Assembly (NCBI RefSeq): GCF_031143425.1
Contig: NC_090440.1
Span: forward strand, 1,271,667,123 to 1,271,731,122
Source of the DNA: Pleurodeles waltl
Lineage: Eukaryota > Chordata > Amphibia > Caudata > Salamandridae
Direction of reading: 5' to 3'
Length of the DNA stretch: 64,000 bases
Both the position numbers and the translations under genes were made by a program. Positions 54,560-64,000 of this stretch are shown here, in pieces (within the stretch, counting starts at the first letter, position 1; every line of letters begins with the position of its first letter). The notes under the pieces are model-generated. The model saw only the letters and a list, made by a program, of their open reading frames with translations. It was not told the DNA's origin and made no database searches.

Positions 54560-55471
54560 CTTCTTACATGGTGTGCATGAAATCAAGTCAGTATCTGGAA
54601 GTGTGAAGTCCAAAGGCAGGTCTTCAATGACCCCAGACACACACCAGGGGGTTGGAGACTGCATTGTGTGAGGGCAGGCACAGCCCTTTCAGGTGTGAGT
54701 GTTCACTCCTCTTTCCACTCTAGCACAGATGGCTCACCAGGATATGCAGGCTACACCCCAGCTACCTTTGTTTCACTGTCTAGAGGAGATGCACAAACAA
54801 CCCAACTGTCAAAATGACACAGACAGGGAATCCCCAAACAGGCAGAGCCACGGAATGGTTTAAGCAAGAAAATGCCAACTTTCTTAAAGTGGCGTTTTCA
54901 AACTGACAATCTAAAAACCAACTTCAATAAAAGATGTACTTTTAAATTGTGAGTTCAGAGACCCCAAACACCACATTTCTATCTGCTCTCAATGCGAATC
55001 TGCATGTTGATAATATTTAAAGACAGCCCTCTTGTTAACCTATGAGAAAGATAGGCCTTGCACAGTGAAAACCGTATTTGGCAGTATTTCACTGTTAGGA
55101 CATGTAAAACACATCAGTGCATGTCCCACCTGTAATACACACTGCACCCTGCCCATGGGGCTATCGAGGGCCTACCTTAGGGGTGCCTTACATGCATAAA
55201 AAGGAAAGGTTTAGTCCTGGCAAGTGGTTACACTTGCCAAGTTGAACTGGCAGTTTAAAACTGCACCCACAGACAATGCAGTGGCAGGTCGCAGCCATGT
55301 TTACAGGGCTACTCATGGGTGGCACAACACATGCTGCAGGCCCACTAATAGCATTTGATTTACAGGCCCTGGACACATCTAGTGCACTTTACTAGGGACA
55401 TAATAGTAAATCAAATCTGCCAATCATGGAAAAGCCAATGCATACAATTTCACATAGGGAGCACTTGTACT
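54560..55471 (-). repeat. Gypsy 3' noncoding/LTR-derived segment, copy 1
   Basis: Lies directly 3' (minus strand) of the gypsy RNase H region. It shares long strings with 60640-61270, for example cacaccaggggg, ggagactgcattgtgtgagg, ccaacttc, aacctatgagaaagatagg, ggggtgcc and ggcaagtgg. It is also related to 61750-62480. Exact LTR borders are not resolved. Confidence 0.65.
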
Positions 55472-57654
55472 TTAGCACTGGTCAGCAGTGGTAAAGTGTG
55501 CAGAGTAACATAAACAGCAAAAACAGCATCCAGCACACAGAAATACCCTGGGAAGTAGAGGCAAAAGGTTAGGGGAGACCATGCCAATGATGCCAGGTCT
55601 AACAAGTGTCTCCCCCAGCTGAATGTTGGGAAAACTACCTAACCTCATGGGAGTTTTCACTAAGGCGCAAGACAGACTATCAGCAATGGTGTGTTCTGTT
55701 CCAGGGGAGTGTTCCACCGTAAAATCCATCCCCTGTAGGGAAATGGACCATCTCAACAGTTTTGGATTCTCACCCCTCATCTGCATTAACCATCTGAGGG
55801 GCCTGTTGTCTTTCTGAATCCGAAAGTGAGTCCCAAACAAGTAGGGTATTAGCTTTTTCAGGGCCCAGACCACAGCAAAAGCTTCACGCTCTATTGCACT
55901 CCACCTATGTTCCCTGGGAAGTAACCTCCTATCGATGAAGGCTACAGGTTGATCTAGTTGCTCTTCATTTAGCTATGACAACACTGCTCCCACACCATGC
56001 TCTGGTGCATCAGTCTGCATGACAAACTCCTTGGAAAACTCAGGTGCCTTCAGCATAGCTGCCTTCAGGGCATCATAAGCTGTCTGGCAGTACTCAGCCC
56101 AGATCACCTTCTTTGGTTGCATTTTAGAGGTTTACTCTGTTAAGGGAGCAACAACCATGCTATACCCCTTAACAAACCTCCTGTAGTAACCTGTGAGGCC
56201 TAAAAAGGCTCTCTCCTCAGTCTGGGTCTTGGGGGGCTCCCAAGCCAAAATAGTGTTGATCTTGGGTTGTAGGGGTGCCACCTGGCCACTCCCTACCTGG
56301 TGCCCCAAGTACACTACAGAACCCTGCCCTGTTTGGCACTTGCTAGCCTTAATAGTGAGGCCTGCCATTTTCAGGGCCTCTAACACTCTATAGAGGTGAT
56401 GCAAATGTTCCTCCCAAGTGGAGCTGAACACAGCAAGGTCATCCAGGTAGGCGGCACTGAAATCGTGAAGTGCAGCCAACACCTGGTTAACCAACCTCTG
56501 AAAGGTAGAAGGGGCATTTTTCATCCTGAAGGGCTTCACCCTAAACTGGTAGTGCCCATCTGGGGTAGAAAATGCTGACCTCTCCATGGCCCCCTCTGTC
56601 AGAGCAATCTGCGAATACCCAGGTGTTATGTCAAATGTGCTCAGATATTTGGCAGCCCCTAACCGATCAATAGGCTCATCAGCTTGGGGGATGGGGTGCA
56701 TGTCAGTCTTAGTGACGGCATTGAGTCTCCAGTAATTCACACAGAACCTAAGTTCTGGAGTGGCACCAGGAGCAGCAGCTTTTGGGACCAAGACAACTGG
56801 ACTGGCCCAAGTCTTAAGGAGAACTCAATAACCTCAAGAACTAGCATTTTGGATACCTCATCCTTAATGCTGGCCCTGACCTTGTCAGTCACTCTATAAA
56901 CTTTTTGTTTTACAGGAGGACTGTCCCCAGTGTCCACATAATGTGCACATAGATGAATGACCGCTGGGATCAAGAAAAATAGTGAGGCAATCTGTTCCGA
57001 CACATGGCGACTATTGTCCTAGAGTCTGTGAGGGGGAAAGGTTCACATACTCCATTGAACCATCTTTCTCTTTAGCCGACAGGAGGTCAGGAAGAGGCAT
57101 CATCTGTGGCCAAGAGCATAGTTACTTCTGTCCTTTCAAAGTGTGGCTTGAGGCGGTTCACATTCAGGAATCTCAAAAGGTTCTTAGGAGTCCGCAAGTT
57201 CACCAGATAGGTGACATCACTCTTGCACTCCACCACCGCAAAAGACCCAGCCCACTTGTCCTGAAGAGCCCTAGACTCCACTTGGGCTATTCCCCACACT
57301 TTCTGGCCAGGATAAAACTCAACCAGAGTGACATTCTGTTCATACCAGCGTTTCATGTCTTCCTGGCTTGCTTTCAGGTTCTCTTGAGTGAGCTTCCCAA
57401 AGCGTGCCGTCTGCTTCCTGAATGCCAGAATGTAACTGAATACATCCTGGAGGGGGCTTACTGGAGGCTTTCTCCAAGCCTTCCCTAACCAGACTCAAAC
57501 GTCCCCAGACAGGATGGCCATACAACAATTCAAAAGGACTAAATCCAAGACCCTTTGGTGGCATCTCCCTGTAGTCAAACAGAAAGTACGGCAAGAGGAC
57601 GTTCCACTTACGCCTCAAGGGCTCTGACAGGCCCATGATCATGATAGTACACAA
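55472..57654 (-). pseudogene. Ty3/gypsy pol fragment with integrase upstream of RT (Gmr1-like order)
   Basis: Read on the minus strand: integrase core end (57654-57340; LSEPLRRKWNVLLPYFLF, GFSPFELLYGHPV), integrase C-terminal SH3-like part (57356-57087; KWAGSFAVVECKSDVTYLVN, NVNRLKPHF), a short spacer, then RT (57003-56132; ELRFCVNYWRLNAV, APSTFQRLVN, active site YLDDLAVFS, GYYRRFVKGYS), then RNase H (about 56130-55472; MQTDAPEHGVGAVLS, AIEREAFAVVWALKKL, HSPGTEHTIADSLS). Usual gypsy order is PR-RT-RH-IN; IN before RT is the arrangement of the Gmr1-type deuterostome elements. Stops at 56132-56134 and near 55973, plus frameshifts, inactivate it. Nothing like an envelope gene is present. Confidence 0.88.
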
Positions 57655-58255
57655 AGGGAGAGTGTAAGGGAGCGGGAAAAGACACCCATCGTACTCGACT
57701 CCCCAAACACAATACTAAATCACAAAAGAGAGTACGGGGTTTTTTGGAATTACGAATGGATTGAAAGTGTGCTAGTTGCGTCACTATACCAATCTTAAAT
57801 CTCGACTAAAGATACAACGAGGGGTGGTTTGAGGTCTGTGGGGGGGGGAAATTTCCTTTACGGACTAGGTGGTCTCACACACTATATAGTGTCATGCTTC
57901 ATCATATGACCACCTAGCCCCACCCAGGTAGGACAATACCACCTGGGCGGACTCAACCTCACTGTTAAAGGAACAGGAGGGAGTGCGTAAATTGGTTAGA
58001 TTTCTGGAAAGAAGGGATCCAGCTATGCTATGGGAATAAAAACACCTACTCAGATACCAGGGTGAGTTTAATAGAAGGTTCTGTGTGGTGTGATTAAAAG
58101 AAGTGGGAGACCAGTGTGAGAACAATGACTCACAAGGTCACCTATCTAGAGGGAGTAGCCGACATGTTTCTGCCCTTGTGTTTGAGCTAAGGAGGGTCTC
58201 TGGGCATTCATCAGGGCGTTGGATCCCTGTTGCAGATGCTTATAGCGCGCTGCAG
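57655..58255 (-). mobile_element. PLE terminal-repeat fragment carrying a hammerhead ribozyme
   Basis: A 600-bp noncoding insertion between gypsy integrase and an LTR. It is assigned to a PLE because it contains a well-formed hammerhead at 58158-58218, the hallmark of PLE terminal repeats. The remainder has no recognised motifs. The left edge falls just where the integrase frame stops. Confidence 0.6.
58158..58218 (-). ncRNA. Hammerhead ribozyme, type I minimal, intact core
   Basis: Minus strand, 5' to 3': stem I arm gcc, core ctgatga (58214-58208), an unpaired a, stem II tgccc (58206-58202) pairing with gggca (58175-58171), core gaaac (58170-58166), then atgtc with the cleavage position after the C at 58161, and the stem I partner ggc. 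Every invariant base of the hammerhead core is present; stem II is a perfect 5 bp with a long loop and stem I at least 3 bp. Stem III is very short (2 bp), as is known for PLE hammerheads, which may act as dimers. Role: self-cleavage of the PLE transcript. Confidence 0.85.
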
Positions 58256-59222
58256 GTATATTCGCAGTAGGAAAAAGGTTCCTCCTGGGTCCATCCAGCA
58301 CCATTTTGTTGAAAAACTTACTTTTGTCATAGCCAAGGCTTGTTGGCACCTTCCAACATGAAATCTCATTTGCAACAATCTTCACGCTGTGAGACATCTT
58401 TTGCATCATGCAGGAACCCACTTGCATCTTCCTAGGGTGCATTTCTGCAGTCTTCAACTAACCAGGGACTCTTATTTTGCACCCTCTTCTGTGTTGGCAG
58501 GGGTTCCTGACCTTTCTGGAACTTCTTTCGACTTCTGGACTTGGTCCCCTTTCTTTGCAGGTCTTCAGGTCAATAATCCAGCGGTTGTTCTTTGCAGACT
58601 TGGTTGGCTGCTGCAAAATCCCCAAAACGAGGTGTAGTGTGTCCTAAGGAAACTTGCAGTACTTTACTCCTGCTTTTCTGGGCTCTGGGGTGGGGTAATT
58701 TACTTACCTTTACTGTATTCTTACTCTCCCAGCAATTCTGCACACACAACACTTGTCTAGGGGGAAATTTGTGATTCACATTCCACTTTTTTAGTATATG
58801 GCTTGTGTTGCCCCAGACCTATTTTCTACCATTGCATTCTATAGGATTTCCTACTGTTTGCATTGTTCTATGACTATTTACTTGTCTAATGTTGGTGTCT
58901 AGTGTATATATTGTGTATGATACTTACCTCCAGAAGGAGTATTGTCTCTAAGATATTTTTGGTACTGTGTCACCCAAATAAATACATTTATTTTTGGTAA
59001 TACTGAGTATTGTCTTTACTTGTATATAAGTACTGTGTAACTATAAGTGGTATTACATAAGCTTTGCATGTCTCCTAGTTCAGCCTAAGCTGCTTTGCTA
59101 TAGCTACCTCTATTAGCCTAAGCTGCTAGAACACTACTACATTCGCTAACAAGGGATAACTGGACCTGGTGTAAGGTGTAGGTACCCAAGGTACCCACTA
59201 CAAACCAGGCCAGCCTCCTACA
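58256..59222 (-). mobile_element. Gypsy-type LTR, 5' part, truncated
   Basis: On the minus strand it begins tgtaggaggctggcctggtt at about 59222, immediately after the disrupted protease frame. It continues with gtgggtaccttgggtaccta, ttatcccttgttagc and a TATA-poor, A-rich region with aaataaatgtatttattt. TG at the start is typical for LTRs. The other end is replaced by the PLE fragment at 58255. Solo LTR or remnant cannot be distinguished. Confidence 0.6.
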
Positions 59223-59560
59223 ATAGTGAACAAGGTCATGGTTGGACTCACAGCTACTCTCAAGGCACCTGAGACCCCCCCCCATTCAATGGGAACCTGC
59301 GCCACTCTGCACAGGTGCTCTGAGTTGTCTACCGCAACTACTTGTTGAAGTACATGTGGATCTATCTGCTGTTCAGACACCAGGTGACTTCTCACAGTAG
59401 TCACACTGGCTCCTGTGTCTCTCAGAGCCTCCACCCTCTCTCTATTGATGGTCACCTACTTACTGTACTTCTTAGTGTTCTCAAGCACGAGGGTTCTCTG
59501 GACCATCTGACTGTCCCCTAGTGAGACAAGGGTCATCTCAGCTGGCTCCCACCTACCTGG
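59223..59560 (-). pseudogene. Gypsy aspartic protease fragment
   Basis: The minus-strand frame has VEALRDTGASVTTVRS, with the retropepsin catalytic D-T-G-A triad context, followed by hydrophobic strand-like segments. Its end is cut by the LTR at 59222. Upstream (toward 59560) a stop interrupts the preceding gag-pol junction. It probably belongs to the gypsy element at 55472-57654, placing protease upstream of integrase; the missing part between is occupied by the LTR and PLE insertions. Confidence 0.7.
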
Positions 59561-59584
59561 AACCAACTTGTCCCCAAGAATGGA
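59561..59584. other. Junction
   Basis: Short transition from the protease region to noncoding gypsy DNA. Confidence 0.3.
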
Positions 59585-61560
59585 TTAAGCAACAAAATGC
59601 CTACTTTCTAAAAGTGGCATTTTCAAACTAACAATCTAAAAACCAACTTCACTAAAAGATGTACTGACAGTGTTTACCACCATGTTCATAATGACCCCGT
59701 TAAGCCTTAGAAAACAGTGAGAACGCTGTTATTGCACAAAAGTACCTGGGTAGCATCAAAATAAAGCTGCACAGGCGAGTTTGCATCGAAAAAGGCCAGC
59801 CATGCGGTGATTTCTCACTCACAAGCGAGACCGTGCATTGTTCCTCCTCCGGTCGGGTCGGCGTGCATTGTTTCTTCTCTCCTGCAAGAGAGCGATGCGT
59901 CGATCCTGGACAGGCACCTCGGGTCCGGGCAGGCTTTGCGTTGATTTTCCGTGCCCAGCGATGTTGCATTGCAATTCGGACGCACGGTGTCAGCAAACCC
60001 TGCTGCGTGGAGCCCTTTGTCGTTAACAGCAGCTGCTGCTGGTGTTGCATGTCGTTTCTCCAGCCACGTTGCATCGATCTCCCAGCCGCGATGCAGGCTG
60101 AGTGTTGCTTTTAGCCGTGAGGCCGGCGACACGTCGTTTACCAGCCGCAGGGTGGGTGGTGTGTCAAAAGTTTCCCCACAAGCAGTCTTTGCATGGATTT
60201 CTGTCCTTTTCCTCCAGCTGCACCTTTCAAGGGCCCAGAGACAGGTTAGGGCTCCCCTTGGCATGCAGGACTCTCGGCAGAAAGCCCAGTTGCTGGCAGA
60301 GAGAAGTCTTTGTTGTCCCTGAAACTTCAACAACAGGAGGCAAGCTCAGTTCAAGCCTTTGGAGATTCTTCTCCAGTGGGAAGTCACACAAAAGTCATTC
60401 TTTGTCCTCTATCAGGGAGATGCAGCAACTGCAGGCCACCCCAGCAAAGCACAGTCACAGACAAAGGGGCAGTACTCCTCCTCCAGTTTCTCCAGCTTTT
60501 CTCCCGGGCAGAAGTTCGTCTTGGTTCCAGAAGTAATCTGATTTTCAGGGGTTTTGGGTGCTCTTCTTATACCCCTTTCTGCTTTTGAAGTAGGACTACT
60601 TCAAAGAGAAGTCTCTGTTGATTTCAGGACCTGTGTTGCCCAGGCTAGGCCCCAGACACACACCAGGGGGGTTGGAGACTGCATTGTGTGAGGGCAGGCA
60701 CATCCCTTTCAGATGTAAGTGACCACTCCTCCCCTCCCCGCGGCCCAGATGGCCCATCAGGATATGCAGGCTACACCCCAGCTCCCTTTGTGTCACTGTC
60801 AAGAGGAGAGGTACAAACAGCTCAACTGTCAAACTGACCCAGACAGGGAATCCACAAACAGGCAGAGTCACAGAATGGTTTAAGCAAGAAAATACCTACT
60901 TTAAAAAAAAGGCATTTTCAAACGCACAATCTAAAAACCAAATTCACTAAAAGATCTGTTTTTAAATTGTGAGATCAGAGACCCTAAACTCCATATTTCC
61001 ATCTGATCCCAAAGGGAATCTGCACTTTAATGATATTTAAAAGCAGCCCCCAGGTTAACCTATGAGAAAGATAGGCATTGCAACAGTGAAAACCGAATTT
61101 GGCAGTATTTCACTGTCATGACATGTAAAAAACATAAGTACATGTCCCACCTTTAACATACACTGCACCCTACCCATAGGGCTACCTAGGGCCTACCTTA
61201 GGGGTGCCTCACATGTATAAAAGGGGAAGGTTTAGGCCTGGCAAGTGGGTACGCTTGCCAAGTCGAATTGGTATAAATTACCTATTTTTATATCCTGGTA
61301 CCCTTCTTCTGGAAGGTGGGAGAAGCAGTCTTGCAAAGTGCATAGCAGGTCACAGCATCCGACAGTCCTCTGAGAATCCTTCCACAGGTCCAGTAGTGAA
61401 CTGAGGAGTGGGTCTGAAGGTCCTATTATTTTATCACAGTTCCCTTCTAGAAAGTGGGAGAAACGTCTGGAAAGCTTCTTTGAAGTGCATGTAATTTCCT
61501 GTCTCCCCTGTCCTTGAACCACGAAAACTGCAACAACACTAAAGGGACATTAGGCCCTTT
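59585..61560 (-). repeat. Gypsy LTR/noncoding DNA, copy 2
   Basis: Starts with aaatgcctactttctaaaag and ctaaaaaccaacttcactaa, shared with copies 1 and 3, then an LTR-like part (59690-60640) rich in CpG and in CTTC or TTCTCC strings. From 60640 it repeats copy 1 (cacaccaggggg, gactgcattgtgtgaggg, and aacctatgagaaagataggc near 61055). Noncoding; open frames here are shadows. No env or host gene. Confidence 0.55.
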
Positions 61561-62480
61561 GTGTGAAGGCAGAGTACAGACTATTCAGATGTAAATGGCC
61601 TGTGCTCAGCTATGCGCCTCAACTTGCCAACTGATGGCCCACTGAGGCACACCTAATCCCTCTGTTGTGTGACTGTCTGGGAGAAATTCACAAAGTCTGT
61701 CAGCTACACCCAGTCACATGACCTAAAACAGGCTGCAGGTGCACAGGACTAAGGACAGAAAAATGCCAGCTTTCTAAAAGTGGCATTTTCAAAACTGTAA
61801 TGAAACATCTGGCTTTACCATTAAAGAGGGCTTATCATTACAATTTCATAGGTACCAAACATGACATACTTACAACTTATTAAATGAAATACGGAATCCC
61901 TAATGTTATCCTATGGGAGCGGTAGGTCTCACAGTAGTGAAAAACTAGTTTAGATGTTTGTCACTATCAGAACATGTAAACGTAAAAAAGTACATGTCCA
62001 ACCTTTTAATGACATAGTACCCTGCCCTATGGGCAACCTAGGGCCTACTTTAAGGGTGACATATTTAATAAAAGAGAAGTATAAGACTTGGTAAGGGGGT
62101 TTAAATGCCAAGTCAACATGGATGGCAGTTTAAAGCTGCATTCAGACTGCCATGACAAGCCTTGGACATGCTTTAAGGTGCTACTTAGGTGGGTGGCACA
62201 ATAAGTGCTGGAGACCTACTGGTAGCGTTTAATTTACAAGCCCTGTGTAAATGGTATACCACTCTACAAAAGACATAAGCAATTTAAATATGCCAATCAA
62301 ATCATTTTTAGGGGAGTTAGCACAAGCATCTTAGCACGTACAAGCAGTTGTAAAGTGCACAGAGTCCTAAGGCCAAGAAAAACAACCATCTGCCAAAAAT
62401 TGGTGGTAAGTAGGCAAAATGTTTTAGAGAAGGTTGTCAGGTCCAACAAGTGTTGGCTTGCCACAATGATTGCTACCTTT
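61561..62480 (-). repeat. Gypsy noncoding DNA, copy 3, diverged
   Basis: It follows the order of copy 1: aaatgccagctttctaaaag, tatgggagcggtaggtctc, gaacatgtaaa, ccctgccctatgggcaacct, ggcagtttaaagctgca, ggtgggtggcacaata and caggtccaacaagtgt. It is clearly related but older or from a different subfamily. Confidence 0.6.
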
Positions 62481-62568
62481 TCATTGCTAATTATTAGCCT
62501 GTAGGAAAACCCCACAGCTTAACACTGGAAAAACTTTGAATCTGTGAAAGGCTAGAAGTCCAGACTAT

Positions 62569-63151
62569 GGGGGTGATTCTGACCCCGGCGGTCTTAGACC
62601 GCCGGGGCCAGGGTCGGCGGGAGCACCGCCGACAGGCCGGCGGTGCCCCGCAGGGCATTCTGACCGCGGCGGTAAAGCCGCGGTCAGACCGGCAACACTG
62701 GCGGTCTCCCGCCAGTGTACTGCCGCCCTATTGAATCCTCCAAGGCGGCGCAGCTAGCTGCGCCGCCGAGGGGATTCCGACCCCCCCTACCGCCATCCAG
62801 TTCCCGGCGGTCCGCCCGCCGGGAACCGGATGGCGGTAGGGGGGGTCGCGGGGCCCCTACTTGTAAGAGGGCCCATACAAGTATTTCACTGTCTGCTTGG
62901 CAGACAGTGAAATACGCGACGGGTGCAACAGCACCCGTCGCACCTTCCCACTCCGCCGGCTCGATTACGAGCCGGCATCCTTGTGGGAAGGGAGTTTTTC
63001 CCTGGGCTGGCGGGCGGTCTTTTGGCGACCGCCCGCCAGCCCAGGGAAAAACTTAGAATACCCTCCGCGGTCTTTCGACCGCGGAGCGGTATTTCGGAGG
63101 GGGAAGTCTGGCGGGCGGCCTCCGCCGCCCGCCAGACTTAGAATGACCCCC
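62569..63151. mobile_element. Hairpin-chain MITE 2 (583 bp)
   Basis: Ends gggggtgattctga and agaatgaccccc, flanked by tat (62566-62568 and 63152-63154). The body is again a chain of hairpins: 62583-62607 (11 bp), about 62623-62646, about 62662-62688 (10 bp), about 62696-62719, 62743-62769 (11 bp), 62779-62846 (31-bp arms, one mismatch), 62881-62915 (16 bp, 3-nt loop), 62917-62941 (11 bp), about 62943-62990, 62993-63052 (27-bp perfect arms), 63063-63086 (10 bp) and 63104-63139 (15-16 bp). Compared with 9572-10180 the hairpins run in reverse order, so the element is inverted relative to it. No coding content. Confidence 0.9.
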
Positions 63152-63420
63152 TATGTGTCACAAAAAGGAGCACTTGGTGCTTACATGGTCCAGTGCACAC
63201 GAATGTATGATGAAAAAGTAAATAAGTGCACAGTTCCAAATCGGAGGAGGGTATTATGACCTCTAAACACCAGCATCCACTCATACAGAAGCACAAGCCC
63301 TCATGCATCATCATCGGGCCATGCTCCATGTCAGACTGGTACTGCAATGTCTGACGGGATTCTGCGGCAAAATTGTGTCTTGGTACCGAAAAGTCTTAGG
63401 CTACCAAGAGACAGCTGGAG
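63152..63420. other. Unassigned DNA
   Basis: No recognised feature between the MITE and the PLE terminal fragment. Confidence 0.35.
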
Positions 63421-63560
63421 CGATGAAGTAAAAAAAAAATTGAATTGCCACCGGTGCCCCCTCAATAGAAATATATTTTAATTAATGAGCCAGGACCCGG
63501 TCAAGATTAAAAACAGTAATAAAGTGAAAGGAAATTAATGGTCCCACACTTTACTCAGTC

Positions 63561-63583
63561 TAGCTTAGCTTAGCTTAGCTTAG
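63561..63583. repeat. Pentanucleotide microsatellite
   Basis: Four and a half copies of tagct/tagctt type, read as agctt repeats. Confidence 0.9.
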
Positions 63584-63593
63584 ACTCTTAAAG

Positions 63594-63660
63594 AAAGTCA
63601 ACATGTTTCGCGCCTCTCCATATGTCCCTAAAGGATCCATTGGCGCTTCATCAGTACTAC
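63594..63660 (-). ncRNA. Hammerhead-like motif, core intact, stem I lost
   Basis: Minus strand: ctgatga (63654-63648), an unpaired a, stem II gcgcc (63646-63642) pairing perfectly with ggcgc (63614-63610), then gaaac (63609-63605) and atgttgac. The core and stem II match the motif at 58158-58218, but bases beside ctgatga do not pair with those after the cleavage position, so stem I cannot form as in that copy. Confidence 0.65.
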
Positions 63661-64000
63661 AACAATCTTACTCCGGAACATGAAAAAACTGTAACAAAAT
63701 GTACATTCAAAAATTGATGGCATAGAGTGAAAAAATTGTTTTTATTCACTCCTGGGCTGTAACGACTAGCCGGAAACTACTGATCATCTGCCAAAACAAA
63801 AACAAGTACAAGTATGCCAAAAGTGAATGCAAAACACATTTAAGATCACATATTGTAAACAAAATAAATTGTAAAGATGGCATGAAAAGAGTTGGAAGTG
63901 CAATACTACAACATCACTCATGCATGAATACATGGCTCAATACAATATATGCTTACCGGCCATGAATTGAAGGAGGAACTACATCCACTGGAAAATTCAC

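Larger units (their letters stand above)
63421..64000 (-). mobile_element. PLE terminal fragment, continuing past the window
   Basis: AT-rich noncoding DNA with a hammerhead-like motif at 63594-63660 in minus orientation and a pentamer microsatellite. It is assigned to a PLE from the ribozyme alone. The rest (63670-64000) shows no open frame. Confidence 0.45.

Noticed and set aside
59223..59560. Endogenous retrovirus protease
   Set aside because: The D-T-G-A motif would fit, but the neighbouring integrase and RT are gypsy-like with integrase first, and there is no envelope gene, so a gypsy element is the better call.
59815..60588. ORFs of 90-172 codons on both strands
   Set aside because: They lie in LTR-like noncoding DNA repeated elsewhere in the window and show no conserved domain.

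Overview
No host gene is recognisable in this window. It is a dense, layered collection of transposable elements and tandem repeats in eukaryotic DNA. The mixture is: Penelope-like element (PLE) with GIY-YIG endonuclease, HARBI1-type Harbinger elements with Myb-like partner proteins, L2 and other APE-type LINEs, a Ty3/gypsy element with integrase upstream of reverse transcriptase, TTAA-flanked piggyBac-like DNA, and hairpin-rich MITEs. That mixture, and the very low gene density, fits a giant amphibian genome, most likely a salamander or newt. The species assignment is inference.

Layout: 1-2841 is the right-hand end of a Harbinger-type element, largely GC-rich minisatellite. 3507-5950 is a 5'-truncated LINE reverse transcriptase (LINE A). 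6196-11900 is a PLE in plus orientation, split by two MITEs (8093-9096 and 9572-10180); removing each MITE and one copy of a 3-bp duplication restores the reading frame. 12118-12540 is a HARBI1 fragment. 12658-23025 is a second LINE (LINE B) with ORF1 and ORF2, apparently flanked by an 18-20 bp duplication and interrupted by an almost complete L2 in minus orientation (15935-19567). 23044-24382 is another Harbinger end. 26024-36195 is a 10-kb block bounded by TTAA, with about fifteen 383-bp monomers (part of them in a 1514-bp higher-order repeat) followed by about eight ~355-bp hairpin-rich units. 37420-39830 is pyrimidine-rich, with repeated splice-acceptor-like strings. 41580-50012 is Harbinger coding DNA: one Myb-like gene, a nearly intact HARBI1 transposase on the minus strand, a second, divergent Myb-like gene with an internal tandem duplication, then minisatellites and an element end. 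51014-54433 is a decayed minus-strand LINE. 54560-62480 is minus-strand gypsy DNA with an LTR and a PLE terminal fragment inserted. 62569-63151 is a second hairpin-chain MITE. 63421-64000 is another PLE terminal fragment.

The most unusual signal is that two related MITEs (9572-10180 and 62569-63151) consist almost entirely of consecutive, nearly perfect short hairpins. Within each element the two arms of a hairpin match, while the same hairpin differs between elements. The same arm-by-arm concordance appears between units of the 32941-35720 array. This points to structure-driven arm correction or to selection on structure. A well-formed hammerhead ribozyme (58158-58218, minus strand) and two degenerate ones mark PLE ends. 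Most coding regions carry stops or frameshifts; the HARBI1 transposase (43450-44551) is closest to intact.
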